Shown piece after piece: positions 56,776 to 64,000 of a stretch of DNA of 64,000 nucleotides. The stretch lies in the NCBI GenBank assembly GCA_963677655.1, contig OY782088.1; one strand, written 5' to 3'. The position numbers and the translations under genes were made by a program. The stretch's first letter is position 1. Each line of letters starts with the position of its first letter. The notes beneath the pieces were generated by a model. It saw only the letters and a list, made by a program, of their open reading frames with translations. It was not told the origin of the DNA and ran no database searches. The DNA comes from Saccharicrinis sp963677655 (GTDB lineage Bacteria; Bacteroidota; Bacteroidia; Bacteroidales; Marinilabiliaceae).

Positions 56776-58053
56776 TTATAACTCAACTTGAACAGCACCT
56801 TTTGAACGAATAAATAATTTATGACAATTACCTTTTCCAAAAACTGATTCTAATGTAGAGATATAATTATCTAAAAGATCATTTGGTACAAAAGCTTGAA
56901 TTGTACCTGCAAATCCTCCACCATGAACTCTCCATCCTCCTTTACCTTTCAACACTAAATCACTTAGTGCTAATCCCAATGAAACACTTTGATTTTTAAC
57001 ATCATGTGCTACAAAAATATTTTGATTATACATGTATGAACTAAATCCTGATTCAATTACTAGTTCTAAAAACTTATCAAATTTTCCTGCCTCTAAAGCT
57101 TCTACTTCATCAACAACTCTAGTATTATCAGCCTGGAAGTGGATAGCACGTAACAATGCTCTATCTCCAACTTTTTCTCTAATTGATGGAATACCTTTTA
57201 CTACATCATCCATTGAAAGTGGACGTAAAACCTCATACCCAAGTTCTTTTGCAACATTTTTCATTTCTGAAGGTAATGCATTGTATTCCTCATCTAGTCC
57301 ACCATGACTACCTCCTGTATTTGTAATTACTAAAGAATAACCTGTTTTAGCAAAATCAAAATCCAATGCTTTTACAATAGGGTTAGCTGGATCTTCAAAA
57401 TCAATTGTAATAAATCCACCAACTGCACAAGCTGTCTGGTCCATTAAACCACAGAATTTTTTACATGCATGTTCTGCTTTTTGTCCTATTTTTGCATTAT
57501 CTACAGGATCTAGCTTTCCATCATTAAATAGATTACTAAAAATAGCACCAATTAACACCTCAAAAGATGCAGAAGAACTTAATCCTGAACCCTCCGGTAC
57601 ACAACCATGAATTACAGCGTCAAAACCTCCAATTTCTAATCCTAAATCTTTAACACCTTTTGCTATTGCTTTAACAAGATTTCCTGGAGTAATTTTAAAT
57701 TCTTTAATTTCAAGATCACTAAGATCAACTTCAAAAGGATCAAAACCAATTGATGTAATACGAACAGTATTAGTTCCATTAGCCGCTGCTATAGCAATAT
57801 TATCTAAATTTACAGCACCTGCTAAAACTCTACCTAATTGATGATCTGTATGATTACCTCCTACCTCTGTTCTTCCAGGAGAACTTAACAAAGTAACATC
57901 ATCAGTTCCGTATATATTTTTAAATTCTTTCATATACGTTACATAACGATCTGCTTGCTCCTTTAAAATAGTTTGATCTGTTCCATACAATTCTTTAAAA
58001 AATGGATTATCCCCGCCTTTAATCTTTTCAATAAGAGAACTTATAGTTGCCAT
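56776..58053 (-). CDS. galK: galactokinase (GHMP family)
   Basis: The 425-residue kinase has the substrate motif SSPGRTEVGGNHTDHQ, the ATP loop PEGSGLSSSASFE, and the C-terminal VHGGGFAGTIQAFV. The first motif departs from the classical GR-NLIGEHTDY and matches a subgroup best known from Clostridia and some Bacteroidota, so horizontal origin is possible. It phosphorylates galactose for the Leloir pathway; galT and galE are not in this window. It is first in the galK-MFS-galM operon. Confidence 0.92.
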   Translation of the reverse strand: MATISSLIEKIKGGDNPFFKELYGTDQTILKEQADRYVTYMKEFKNIYGTDDVTLLSSPGRTEVGGNHTDHQLGRVLAGAVNLDNIAIAAANGTNTVRITSIGFDPFEVDLSDLEIKEFKITPGNLVKAIAKGVKDLGLEIGGFDAVIHGCVPEGSGLSSSASFEVLIGAIFSNLFNDGKLDPVDNAKIGQKAEHACKKFCGLMDQTACAVGGFITIDFEDPANPIVKALDFDFAKTGYSLVITNTGGSHGGLDEEYNALPSEMKNVAKELGYEVLRPLSMDDVVKGIPSIREKVGDRALLRAIHFQADNTRVVDEVEALEAGKFDKFLELVIESGFSSYMYNQNIFVAHDVKNQSVSLGLALSDLVLKGKGGWRVHGGGFAGTIQAFVPNDLLDNYISTLESVFGKGNCHKLFIRSKGAVQVEL

Positions 58054-58402
58054 AACTTTTTGATATTTTTTTAATAATTAAACTCTAAAATTATTACTAC
58101 ATTAACTGTTAAAGAATTTATCTAATAGTTAATTTTTATTTATGCTATGCAATTATAAGAAAAAAAAACTAAAAAATACCTACCAGTCCCTACTAGTTTA
58201 TATTTTTAACAATTCATTTTTATTATAGCACTAAACATCAATCTCTTAAATCTATTTATTTTATTAATAGAACAGCTATTTTTTATATTGACAATTTTAA
58301 AAAAACGCTTCTATTTATGCATTACAACAATAATAATTAGATCCAAACTGAAATATAGATTTTAATATTTAACACGTTATTTTTTTCAATTCGTCTACAA
58401 AA

Positions 58403-58418
58403 TTGATGTACACATCAA
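58403..58418. promoter_or_regulatory. inverted repeat upstream of the receiver gene
   Basis: TTGATGT-AC-ACATCAA forms a 16-bp inverted repeat 63 bp before the receiver gene. It lies in the 428-bp gap (58054-58481) between galK and that gene, which otherwise holds nothing recognisable. It could be an operator for galK or for the receiver gene. Confidence 0.35.
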
Positions 58419-58481
58419 CTATCTGAAGACTATTATTAAATCTAATCGTATATTACTACAAGCTTTTAAACTTATAGAAAT

Positions 58482-58838
58482 ATGAAAAAGGTTCTTATAG
58501 TAGACGATGCAATTGAATCGAGAATTACAATAAAAAAATTTTTATCTACATATAATTTTGAAATACTTGAAGCCAATGATGGTTTAGAAGGATGGAAATT
58601 AATCATTAAAGAAAAACCCGACCTTGTTTTATTAGACCTTTATATGCCTAATAAAGATGGATTTGAAATTTTAAAAGAAATACAAGAAGAATGGCTTGAA
58701 ATACCAGTAGTTATTTTATCAGGCGATAACTCTATTAACACAATTGACTCCTGTCTAACAAGTGGTGCTTCTGCATTCATTGCCAAACCTTTGGATAAGG
58801 AAGACTTCAACAACACAATAAAAACACTATGTGCTTGA
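58482..58838 (+). CDS. single-domain response regulator (receiver only)
   Basis: The 118-residue protein is a complete CheY-like receiver: acidic pocket Asp8-Asp9, phospho-acceptor Asp52 (LLDLYMPNKDG), Ser80 in ILSGD, and Lys102 in IAKPL. It has no output domain. No kinase gene is adjacent; the sensor kinase at the left edge of the window, which lacks a receiver, is far away. It could act in phosphorelay or protein-protein signalling. Confidence 0.9.
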   Translation: MKKVLIVDDAIESRITIKKFLSTYNFEILEANDGLEGWKLIIKEKPDLVLLDLYMPNKDGFEILKEIQEEWLEIPVVILSGDNSINTIDSCLTSGASAFIAKPLDKEDFNNTIKTLCA

Positions 58839-59094
58839 TAAGCAAACTTAAAATTTCAAAAATTAGTTCACCTAATCAAATGTTAAAATAACTAAATAAC
58901 ACAATAAAAAATAATCTTTATCGATCACAAACAACTAAACGATATAGCTACATATCAACATATTACGAATATAAACACTACTATTTTATCAATAAACTGA
59001 TAAAAATCAGTGTGTTAAAATAATGAAACTACAGTAACTTATATTATTCATATCCGTTAAGTGCCTTAATATTAAATATTAAGTAAGGTATTGA

Positions 59095-59607
59095 ATGATG
59101 GTTAAACGATTATTGGGAGTAGCATTATTGTGTTTGTTGTTTATAAACATAAATGCTCAAACAGCAGTTGAAAAAGTAGAGGCTTCCTTTATTGCAAGTT
59201 TTATGAGATATGTAAGATGGCCTCAACAAGAATCTATGAAGACATTTACTGTAGGTATATACGGTAAAAATCATAGCATTCTAAATGAACTCAATCAAAG
59301 CATAAACGGGAAAAGCATTGGATATGCGAAAGTTAACGTAATTGAAGTTGCAGGGATAGAGGATCTAAAAAAATGTCAGGTAATTTTTATTCCTAGCGGA
59401 AAATCAGCAAAACTAAAAAGAGATTTAGAGCAGGTTGGACATAATTCGATTATGACGGTAACTGAAGAACAGCACTATACTCCTGATTATTCTATTATTA
59501 ATTTTAGAATTGTTGATAATAAGCTTACTTTTCAACTAAATAATGAGATTGCACAACAAAAGAAAATAGTTGTAAGTAACAAACTTGCTCAAATGGCAAA
59601 AAACTAG
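59095..59607 (+). CDS. YfiR/DUF4154-family periplasmic protein
   Basis: The 170-residue protein has a signal peptide (to about NAQ, residue 21) and the DUF4154 pattern: VEKVEASFIASFMRYVRWPQQ, FTVGIYGKN, KKCQVIFIPSGKSAK, and FRIVDNKLTFQLN. In Pseudomonas, YfiR restrains a diguanylate cyclase from the periplasm; in Bacteroidota the family often precedes sensor kinases, but no such partner gene lies here. A second Met at codon 2 is an equal start candidate. Confidence 0.85.
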   Translation: MMVKRLLGVALLCLLFININAQTAVEKVEASFIASFMRYVRWPQQESMKTFTVGIYGKNHSILNELNQSINGKSIGYAKVNVIEVAGIEDLKKCQVIFIPSGKSAKLKRDLEQVGHNSIMTVTEEQHYTPDYSIINFRIVDNKLTFQLNNEIAQQKKIVVSNKLAQMAKN

Positions 59608-59630
59608 GAAACGAGTAGATAATATAATTC

Positions 59631-59656
59631 AAAGGCGATGCATTAGTATCGCCTTT
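59631..59656. terminator. bidirectional terminator between convergent genes
   Basis: An AAAGGCGAT/ATCGCCTTT stem with an eight-base loop is followed by a T-run on the plus strand and lies directly between the YfiR-like gene and the GAF gene (stop at 59659). Confidence 0.85.
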
Positions 59657-59658
59657 TT

Positions 59659-62040
59659 TTATTTTGCAAAACCAACTTTCAACAAAGAATCAAGTTCTAC
59701 TCCATCCTCTGTATTTTTATAATCTATTTCTATTCTTAATGCCTTTAAACCAGACGCTCCCTTCAAATCCTCTAACTCCAGATCTTCAATTTTATTTGTA
59801 ATAATTTTTTGTGAAATCAGAAATTCGATATAACGTTTATATTCCTCAATTTCTTCTGCATAGGAGTATATAATAGCTATTTTACCAATTTGGGTTACTC
59901 TTTCATTTGAATTTTTAACTAAAGCTTTATCAATTCTTTTTTTCGTTATTTCGTAACGAATATTATAAGCCCCATCCACATCAAATTTCTTTTCATCTTG
60001 TCTAAACGCAATACTTAAAGGTGAGGAATGAACTAAAATCAATTGCGATATATCTAATTTAGTTTTTAATGAACTCTGGATTTTACGAATTCTCCTGGCA
60101 ATACTAATCATAACCATTAATTGCCATAATCTTAAATTTTTTAAATAGATATCATTGTAAGGAATATCTTTTACTAATGATTGACCAATATAGGCATTGA
60201 ATTCAATTCCATCTGTTTTGTACTTTTCAAAATAGTGAGGATAAACACGTTGTATTTTTACCTGCTCTTTATCCAAAATATCACTGATATGTTCATTTAT
60301 CAGAGTTAAACTTTCTTCAAAATCTTTTCTCTTATTATAATATACGCCAATACTGGGATCTAATTTTTCAAAATAATCTACAACTACATCATGCAATTCT
60401 ATAAATCGTTCTTTTAGAATATTAAATATGGGCTCTATTTCTTTCTTTAGAAAATCTATTATCGTGATTTCATCTCCAGCTTTTAAACCTTGATTTACCG
60501 TTTCTATATACTTATTAATTTTATAACACAAATTAGAAACCATTGGAATTCTTTGTAATTCTTCCTCAACATTCAAAATATTCTCAACCATCAACAATTG
60601 ATCTTTTAGATCAGCCTGTATAGCTTTATTACGTTCTATAGAAGAAGCTCTTATGTCAGAAGCACCATACAAAGGAATAACATCATTAAAAACAATCTGT
60701 TCCAGAATTTTAATATCATTATCACAATTTTCCTCATTCAATAATTCCTCAACAGTTTCTTTAAACTTCCACTCTACTGTTGGGTGAATAGCAGTAAACT
60801 CTTTTTGAATTACTGCCTTAACCTTATCATTCCATTCTAACTTTGTTCGATTAATAGCAAGAGCAAACATCGGTAAAACTTCTTTTAATCTTTTAACCTG
60901 AATCATAGTTAAATTACCAGGCTTTGAACAGGCAAACTCCAAGGCTCCAACAACCTCATCATCTATCAACAATGGAATAATTACATGACTCCTTATCCCT
61001 CTTTTCAAGTATGCCTCAACAACGATATTAGACCTAACATTTTTAAAGTCATCTGTTATTATAATTTTTTTTGAGGTATATGCTTCCTCAAATATACTTC
61101 CTGCATAATCAACACACGACAATTCTGTATAAGGTACTATACTTCTCCATATAAACTTTTTATTACTAGACGAATTAAAATCATTAATTGCAACTAATCC
61201 AATTTCCAATTCTGAGTTTTCAATCAGAGATCGTATCCACTTTCTAACTTGTTCAAAACCTGCATTTGTAACAATACTATTTCTATCTAGCAGAACTGAC
61301 TTTAATTGGGAAATAACATAATCATAGGTTACATCATAATAATCTACTTTCATTAATCCTGAAAATTCAAAATTCTCTAGTGGAATCATCTCATTCCAAT
61401 AATCCAAATCGTTTTCTCTATTAATTAGATTCTTTAATTCCTCAGAACTTAACTTCCTGTGATTCTTATTTGCATGAACTCGAACATACTGGCTTAACAC
61501 CTCTGTAGAATAAAACTTTATTAGATTTGTTTTTTGATCAATTTGCCTAAAAGTAATAGGCTTATCTTTATATAGATCTATTTTGTAAATTTTATCCAGA
61601 ATAAGTAAATAGGCATGATACAAAACTGATACTAAAAATTTATCAATATTATTAATTTCACTACTTTCTAGTTCCAGTACCTTATTTACATCAAAAAAAA
61701 CATCTTTATAATATTGCGTAGAGTAGATTGGTTCCCAGGCAAAAGGAATAAAAACTGCTGAAAGATTAGTTTTATCATTGAAAGGATTTATGAGAAAAGT
61801 CAACAAACTTTGCAGCACATCCTTATTTTCTTCAAGAATTTCATAATTAGTTATTGATGAGAGAAACTGTTTATTTGCATCTAATAATTTAATAGTATTT
61901 TGAGCCATTAAATACATTGGATGATTTTTATCTTTAGCAACATTTTCAATATCATTAATTAAATATTTAAAATTTAATGACACTTTAAAAGGAACATTAC
62001 TTAATGTACATTTAATATTTTCTTCAGCTTCCTTATTCAT
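59659..62040 (-). CDS. large GAF-domain protein of unknown output
   Basis: The 793-residue protein has no signal peptide or membrane helix. A GAF domain is visible at about 255-400 (IVTNAGFEQVRKWIRSLIENSELEIGLVAI through SHVIIPLLIDDEVVGALEFACSKPG). The flanking regions are mostly alpha-helical and I do not recognise them; one conspicuous stretch is IPLYGASDIRASSIERNKAIQ. No kinase, cyclase or HTH motif is seen, so it may bind a small ligand and signal by protein contact. It is monocistronic. Confidence 0.7.
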   Translation of the reverse strand: MNKEAEENIKCTLSNVPFKVSLNFKYLINDIENVAKDKNHPMYLMAQNTIKLLDANKQFLSSITNYEILEENKDVLQSLLTFLINPFNDKTNLSAVFIPFAWEPIYSTQYYKDVFFDVNKVLELESSEINNIDKFLVSVLYHAYLLILDKIYKIDLYKDKPITFRQIDQKTNLIKFYSTEVLSQYVRVHANKNHRKLSSEELKNLINRENDLDYWNEMIPLENFEFSGLMKVDYYDVTYDYVISQLKSVLLDRNSIVTNAGFEQVRKWIRSLIENSELEIGLVAINDFNSSSNKKFIWRSIVPYTELSCVDYAGSIFEEAYTSKKIIITDDFKNVRSNIVVEAYLKRGIRSHVIIPLLIDDEVVGALEFACSKPGNLTMIQVKRLKEVLPMFALAINRTKLEWNDKVKAVIQKEFTAIHPTVEWKFKETVEELLNEENCDNDIKILEQIVFNDVIPLYGASDIRASSIERNKAIQADLKDQLLMVENILNVEEELQRIPMVSNLCYKINKYIETVNQGLKAGDEITIIDFLKKEIEPIFNILKERFIELHDVVVDYFEKLDPSIGVYYNKRKDFEESLTLINEHISDILDKEQVKIQRVYPHYFEKYKTDGIEFNAYIGQSLVKDIPYNDIYLKNLRLWQLMVMISIARRIRKIQSSLKTKLDISQLILVHSSPLSIAFRQDEKKFDVDGAYNIRYEITKKRIDKALVKNSNERVTQIGKIAIIYSYAEEIEEYKRYIEFLISQKIITNKIEDLELEDLKGASGLKALRIEIDYKNTEDGVELDSLLKVGFAK

Positions 62041-62281
62041 TTCACAATAACTTTAAAGCTAATTTATTGAAACTTACATCTGCTATAATAAACAAATACT
62101 CCAACTATAAATAACAGTACTTAAAATATCATTTTTTTAAGATAAAGTAAAATATAAAACCATTATTTGATTTCAATTGTTCTTAATCTATGAAACTCCT
62201 TATTAAAATATGTACTAATAAAAGTCATACTAACTCTATTATTACATATTTTTTGATTTTTATAAATTGCGAAAAAATTAA

Positions 62282-63586
62282 ATGATGAAACAAGAAAATA
62301 TAACAGCTGAAGAATTGATCTCTTTCATACATAATAGCCCTTCTAATTACCACGTTGTTTCAAACATCTCTGAAACATTAGTTAATAATAATTTTAAGGA
62401 ATTAAAATTAACGGACAAATGGATTATAGAAAAAGGTCAGAAGTATTATATAACAAAAAACGGATCTGCAATTTTTGCATTTATAACTGGCAAAGAAGAC
62501 TTACCCTCTAATGGAATTAAAATAATTAGTGCTCATAGTGATTCACCGGGATTTAAAATTAAACCAAATCCAGAAATTCTGGTTGAAAAAAAATTACTAA
62601 AATTAAACACGGAAGTTTATGGTGGTCCTATATTAATGTCATGGTTGGACAGACCTTTATCAATGGCAGGCAGAGTTAGTATTAAATCATCCAATCCTTT
62701 ATTTCCGGAACATAAATACGTAAATTTTAAAAAACCATTATTGATAATACCCAATATAGCAATACACTTAAACAGAACAGTCAATGATGGAGTTGCTTTA
62801 AACAGGCAAAAAGATATGCTTCCTTTAATGGGAATTATCAACGAAACATTTGAAAAAGAAAATTATTTAATAAAGCTTTTGGGCAAAGAATTAAATATAG
62901 ATCCAGATAACATTATCGATTTTGATCTTACTCTATACGAGTATGAAAAAGGATGTATTATGGGTATTAATGACGAGTTTATAAGCTCTCCTAAACTAGA
63001 TGATTTAGCTATGGTACACGCTGGACTTAAAGCTCTTATTGAATCTAGCAACCAGGAAAACACTCAAATGCTATGTATTTTTGATAATGAAGAAGTTGGA
63101 AGTCAGACCAAACAAGGAGCTGGATCTCCAGTCCTATCAAATATACTAAAACGAATTAATTTTGCCTTAGGATACGACGAGGATGATTTTTATAGAATGA
63201 TTTATAACTCATTTATGATATCTGCAGACATGGCTCATTCAATACATCCTAATCAAACAGAAAAACACGATCCTGTACTACATCCAATTATTAATGGAGG
63301 TCCGGTAATTAAAATACATGCCAACCAAAAATACACTACTGATGGTGATTCAGGTGCAGTATTTGAAACAATCTGTAAAAAAGCAGAAATCCCATTTCAG
63401 AAATTTGTTAATCGATCTGATATGGAAGGGGGTTCAACCCTTGGAAATGTTTCACTCAGTCAAATTGATTTGAGATCTGTAGATATAGGTAATCCAATGT
63501 TAGCCATGCATTCTGTAAGAGAACTTGCAGGTGTTAATGATCACACCTATGCTATTAAAGCTTTCAAAACGTTTTATGAAATTTAA
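62282..63586 (+). CDS. apeB: M18-family aminopeptidase
   Basis: The 434-residue enzyme has the dinuclear zinc site of M18 peptidases: SAHSDSPGFKIKP (His85), PKLDDLAM (Asp), FDNEEVGSQTKQGAGSP (Glu pair) and a late HPVINGG-type His (HPIINGGPVIKIHANQKYTTDGDSGA). It removes N-terminal residues, often Asp/Glu, from peptides in the cytosol as a large oligomer. A second Met at codon 2 is possible as the start. Confidence 0.92.
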   Translation: MMKQENITAEELISFIHNSPSNYHVVSNISETLVNNNFKELKLTDKWIIEKGQKYYITKNGSAIFAFITGKEDLPSNGIKIISAHSDSPGFKIKPNPEILVEKKLLKLNTEVYGGPILMSWLDRPLSMAGRVSIKSSNPLFPEHKYVNFKKPLLIIPNIAIHLNRTVNDGVALNRQKDMLPLMGIINETFEKENYLIKLLGKELNIDPDNIIDFDLTLYEYEKGCIMGINDEFISSPKLDDLAMVHAGLKALIESSNQENTQMLCIFDNEEVGSQTKQGAGSPVLSNILKRINFALGYDEDDFYRMIYNSFMISADMAHSIHPNQTEKHDPVLHPIINGGPVIKIHANQKYTTDGDSGAVFETICKKAEIPFQKFVNRSDMEGGSTLGNVSLSQIDLRSVDIGNPMLAMHSVRELAGVNDHTYAIKAFKTFYEI

Positions 63587-63596
63587 AACCATATAA

Positions 63597-63628
63597 ATAT
63601 ATAGTAGTGCCATAGCATTACTATATAT
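63597..63628. terminator. terminator between apeB and the serine hydrolase gene
   Basis: A 13-bp stem with one G-T pair (ATATATAGTAGTG/CATTACTATATAT) follows apeB by about 10 bp and is followed by a T-run on the plus strand. Confidence 0.8.
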
Positions 63629-63636
63629 TTTTCTTT

Positions 63637-64000
63637 TTAATCATTATTTACTTTATTTTCTTTTTCCCAAAACTCTGGTAAAGAGCGATAAATTGCCGAT
63701 TGAATATTAGTTCTAACATCGGTTGTAATTAATCGTTTGTTATACTGATGCGGATGTATCCTATTTGATAAAAATACATAGACCAAATTATATTCCGGAT
63801 CTACCCATACTAAAGTACCTGTAAAGCCTGAATGTCCGAAAGAAGATGGAGAAGCCTCCTTACAAGATGGCCCAGAAATATCTTTATCTAAGACAGGTTT
63901 ATCAAAACCAATACCTCTACGATTACCTTCCTTAACAACAGATGTAAATTCTTCAATAGTTTCTGGTTGTATAAATTGAATTCCCCCATAACTACCTTTA
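63637..64000 (-). CDS. serine hydrolase (beta-lactamase/class C type), 5' partial
   Basis: The C-terminal 121 residues are visible and run off the window edge. The segment FGHSGFTGTLVWVDPEYNLVYVFLSNRIHP contains the family's HSG motif (equivalent to KTG) of class C beta-lactamase-related serine hydrolases and esterases. In Bacteroidota such a domain is often fused to a GH3 beta-N-acetylglucosaminidase; whether this protein is such a fusion cannot be told from here. Confidence 0.85.
   Translation of the reverse strand, partial: KGSYGGIQFIQPETIEEFTSVVKEGNRRGIGFDKPVLDKDISGPSCKEASPSSFGHSGFTGTLVWVDPEYNLVYVFLSNRIHPHQYNKRLITTDVRTNIQSAIYRSLPEFWEKENKVNND

Noticed and set aside
1..64000. CRISPR array, tRNA, rRNA or prophage
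   Set aside because: No regularly spaced repeats, no cloverleaf-like sequences, no rRNA-like stretches and no phage structural or integrase genes were seen; the only mobile gene is the IS110-type transposase.

Overview
This AT-rich window comes from a member of the Bacteroidota, most likely a marine, facultatively anaerobic relative of the Marinilabiliales/Marinifilaceae; the rank is inferred from gene content, not tested. Phylum-level signs are SusC/SusD pairs, a hybrid two-component system (HTCS) fusing sensor and AraC output, DUF3078 and DUF4154 proteins, an LptD_2-type outer-membrane protein, and TAnnTTTG-like promoter boxes.

Layout. 1-2493 is the end of a propeller-type sensor kinase. 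2494-4385 is a mobile or repetitive island: an IS110/IS1111-family transposase, a 15-bp direct repeat, two paired hairpins and an outer inverted repeat. 4386-7182 holds a DUF2007 protein, then a secreted esterase and a GH28 lipoprotein. 7480-11531 is an operon for a cytochrome b6-type/Rieske/octaheme-TPR complex. 11749-21096 is an L-fucose locus (fucI, fucK, fucU, LacI regulator, fucP, aldo/keto reductase, lactonase, Zn dehydrogenase), with a divergent AraC regulator at 21430. 22663-33712 is a pectin-type polysaccharide utilization locus (SusD, SusC, a second GH28, HTCS regulator). 34037-44575 carries an unrecognised 603-residue protein, a carbonic anhydrase gene broken by a nonsense codon, DUF3078, MscS, a GntR regulator, a cell-wall amidase, LptD and RidA. 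44671-52681 has a PL10-like pectate lyase lipoprotein, an SLC13-type permease, and a TonB receptor/repeat-lipoprotein pair that appears to be controlled by the adjacent TetR. 52871-58053 is galactose metabolism (galK, galM, two MFS permeases). 58482-64000 has a lone receiver, a YfiR-like protein, a large GAF protein, an M18 aminopeptidase and the end of a serine hydrolase.

How it fits together. GH28, esterase, PL10, SusCD, fucose and galactose genes together suggest feeding on pectin-like and fucose-containing plant or algal polysaccharides. The two GH28 operons share a promoter layout: a -7-like box, then two TTATCA repeats 20-21 bp apart, at almost identical distance. This suggests one regulator, probably the HTCS at 30047-33712, drives both loci although they lie 22 kb apart. 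A LacI/PurR-like palindrome lies upstream of the LacI gene in the fucose locus, and a TetR-like palindrome lies upstream of the TonB receptor.

No tRNA, rRNA or CRISPR array was seen. Domain calls come from reading motifs; no database search was run.
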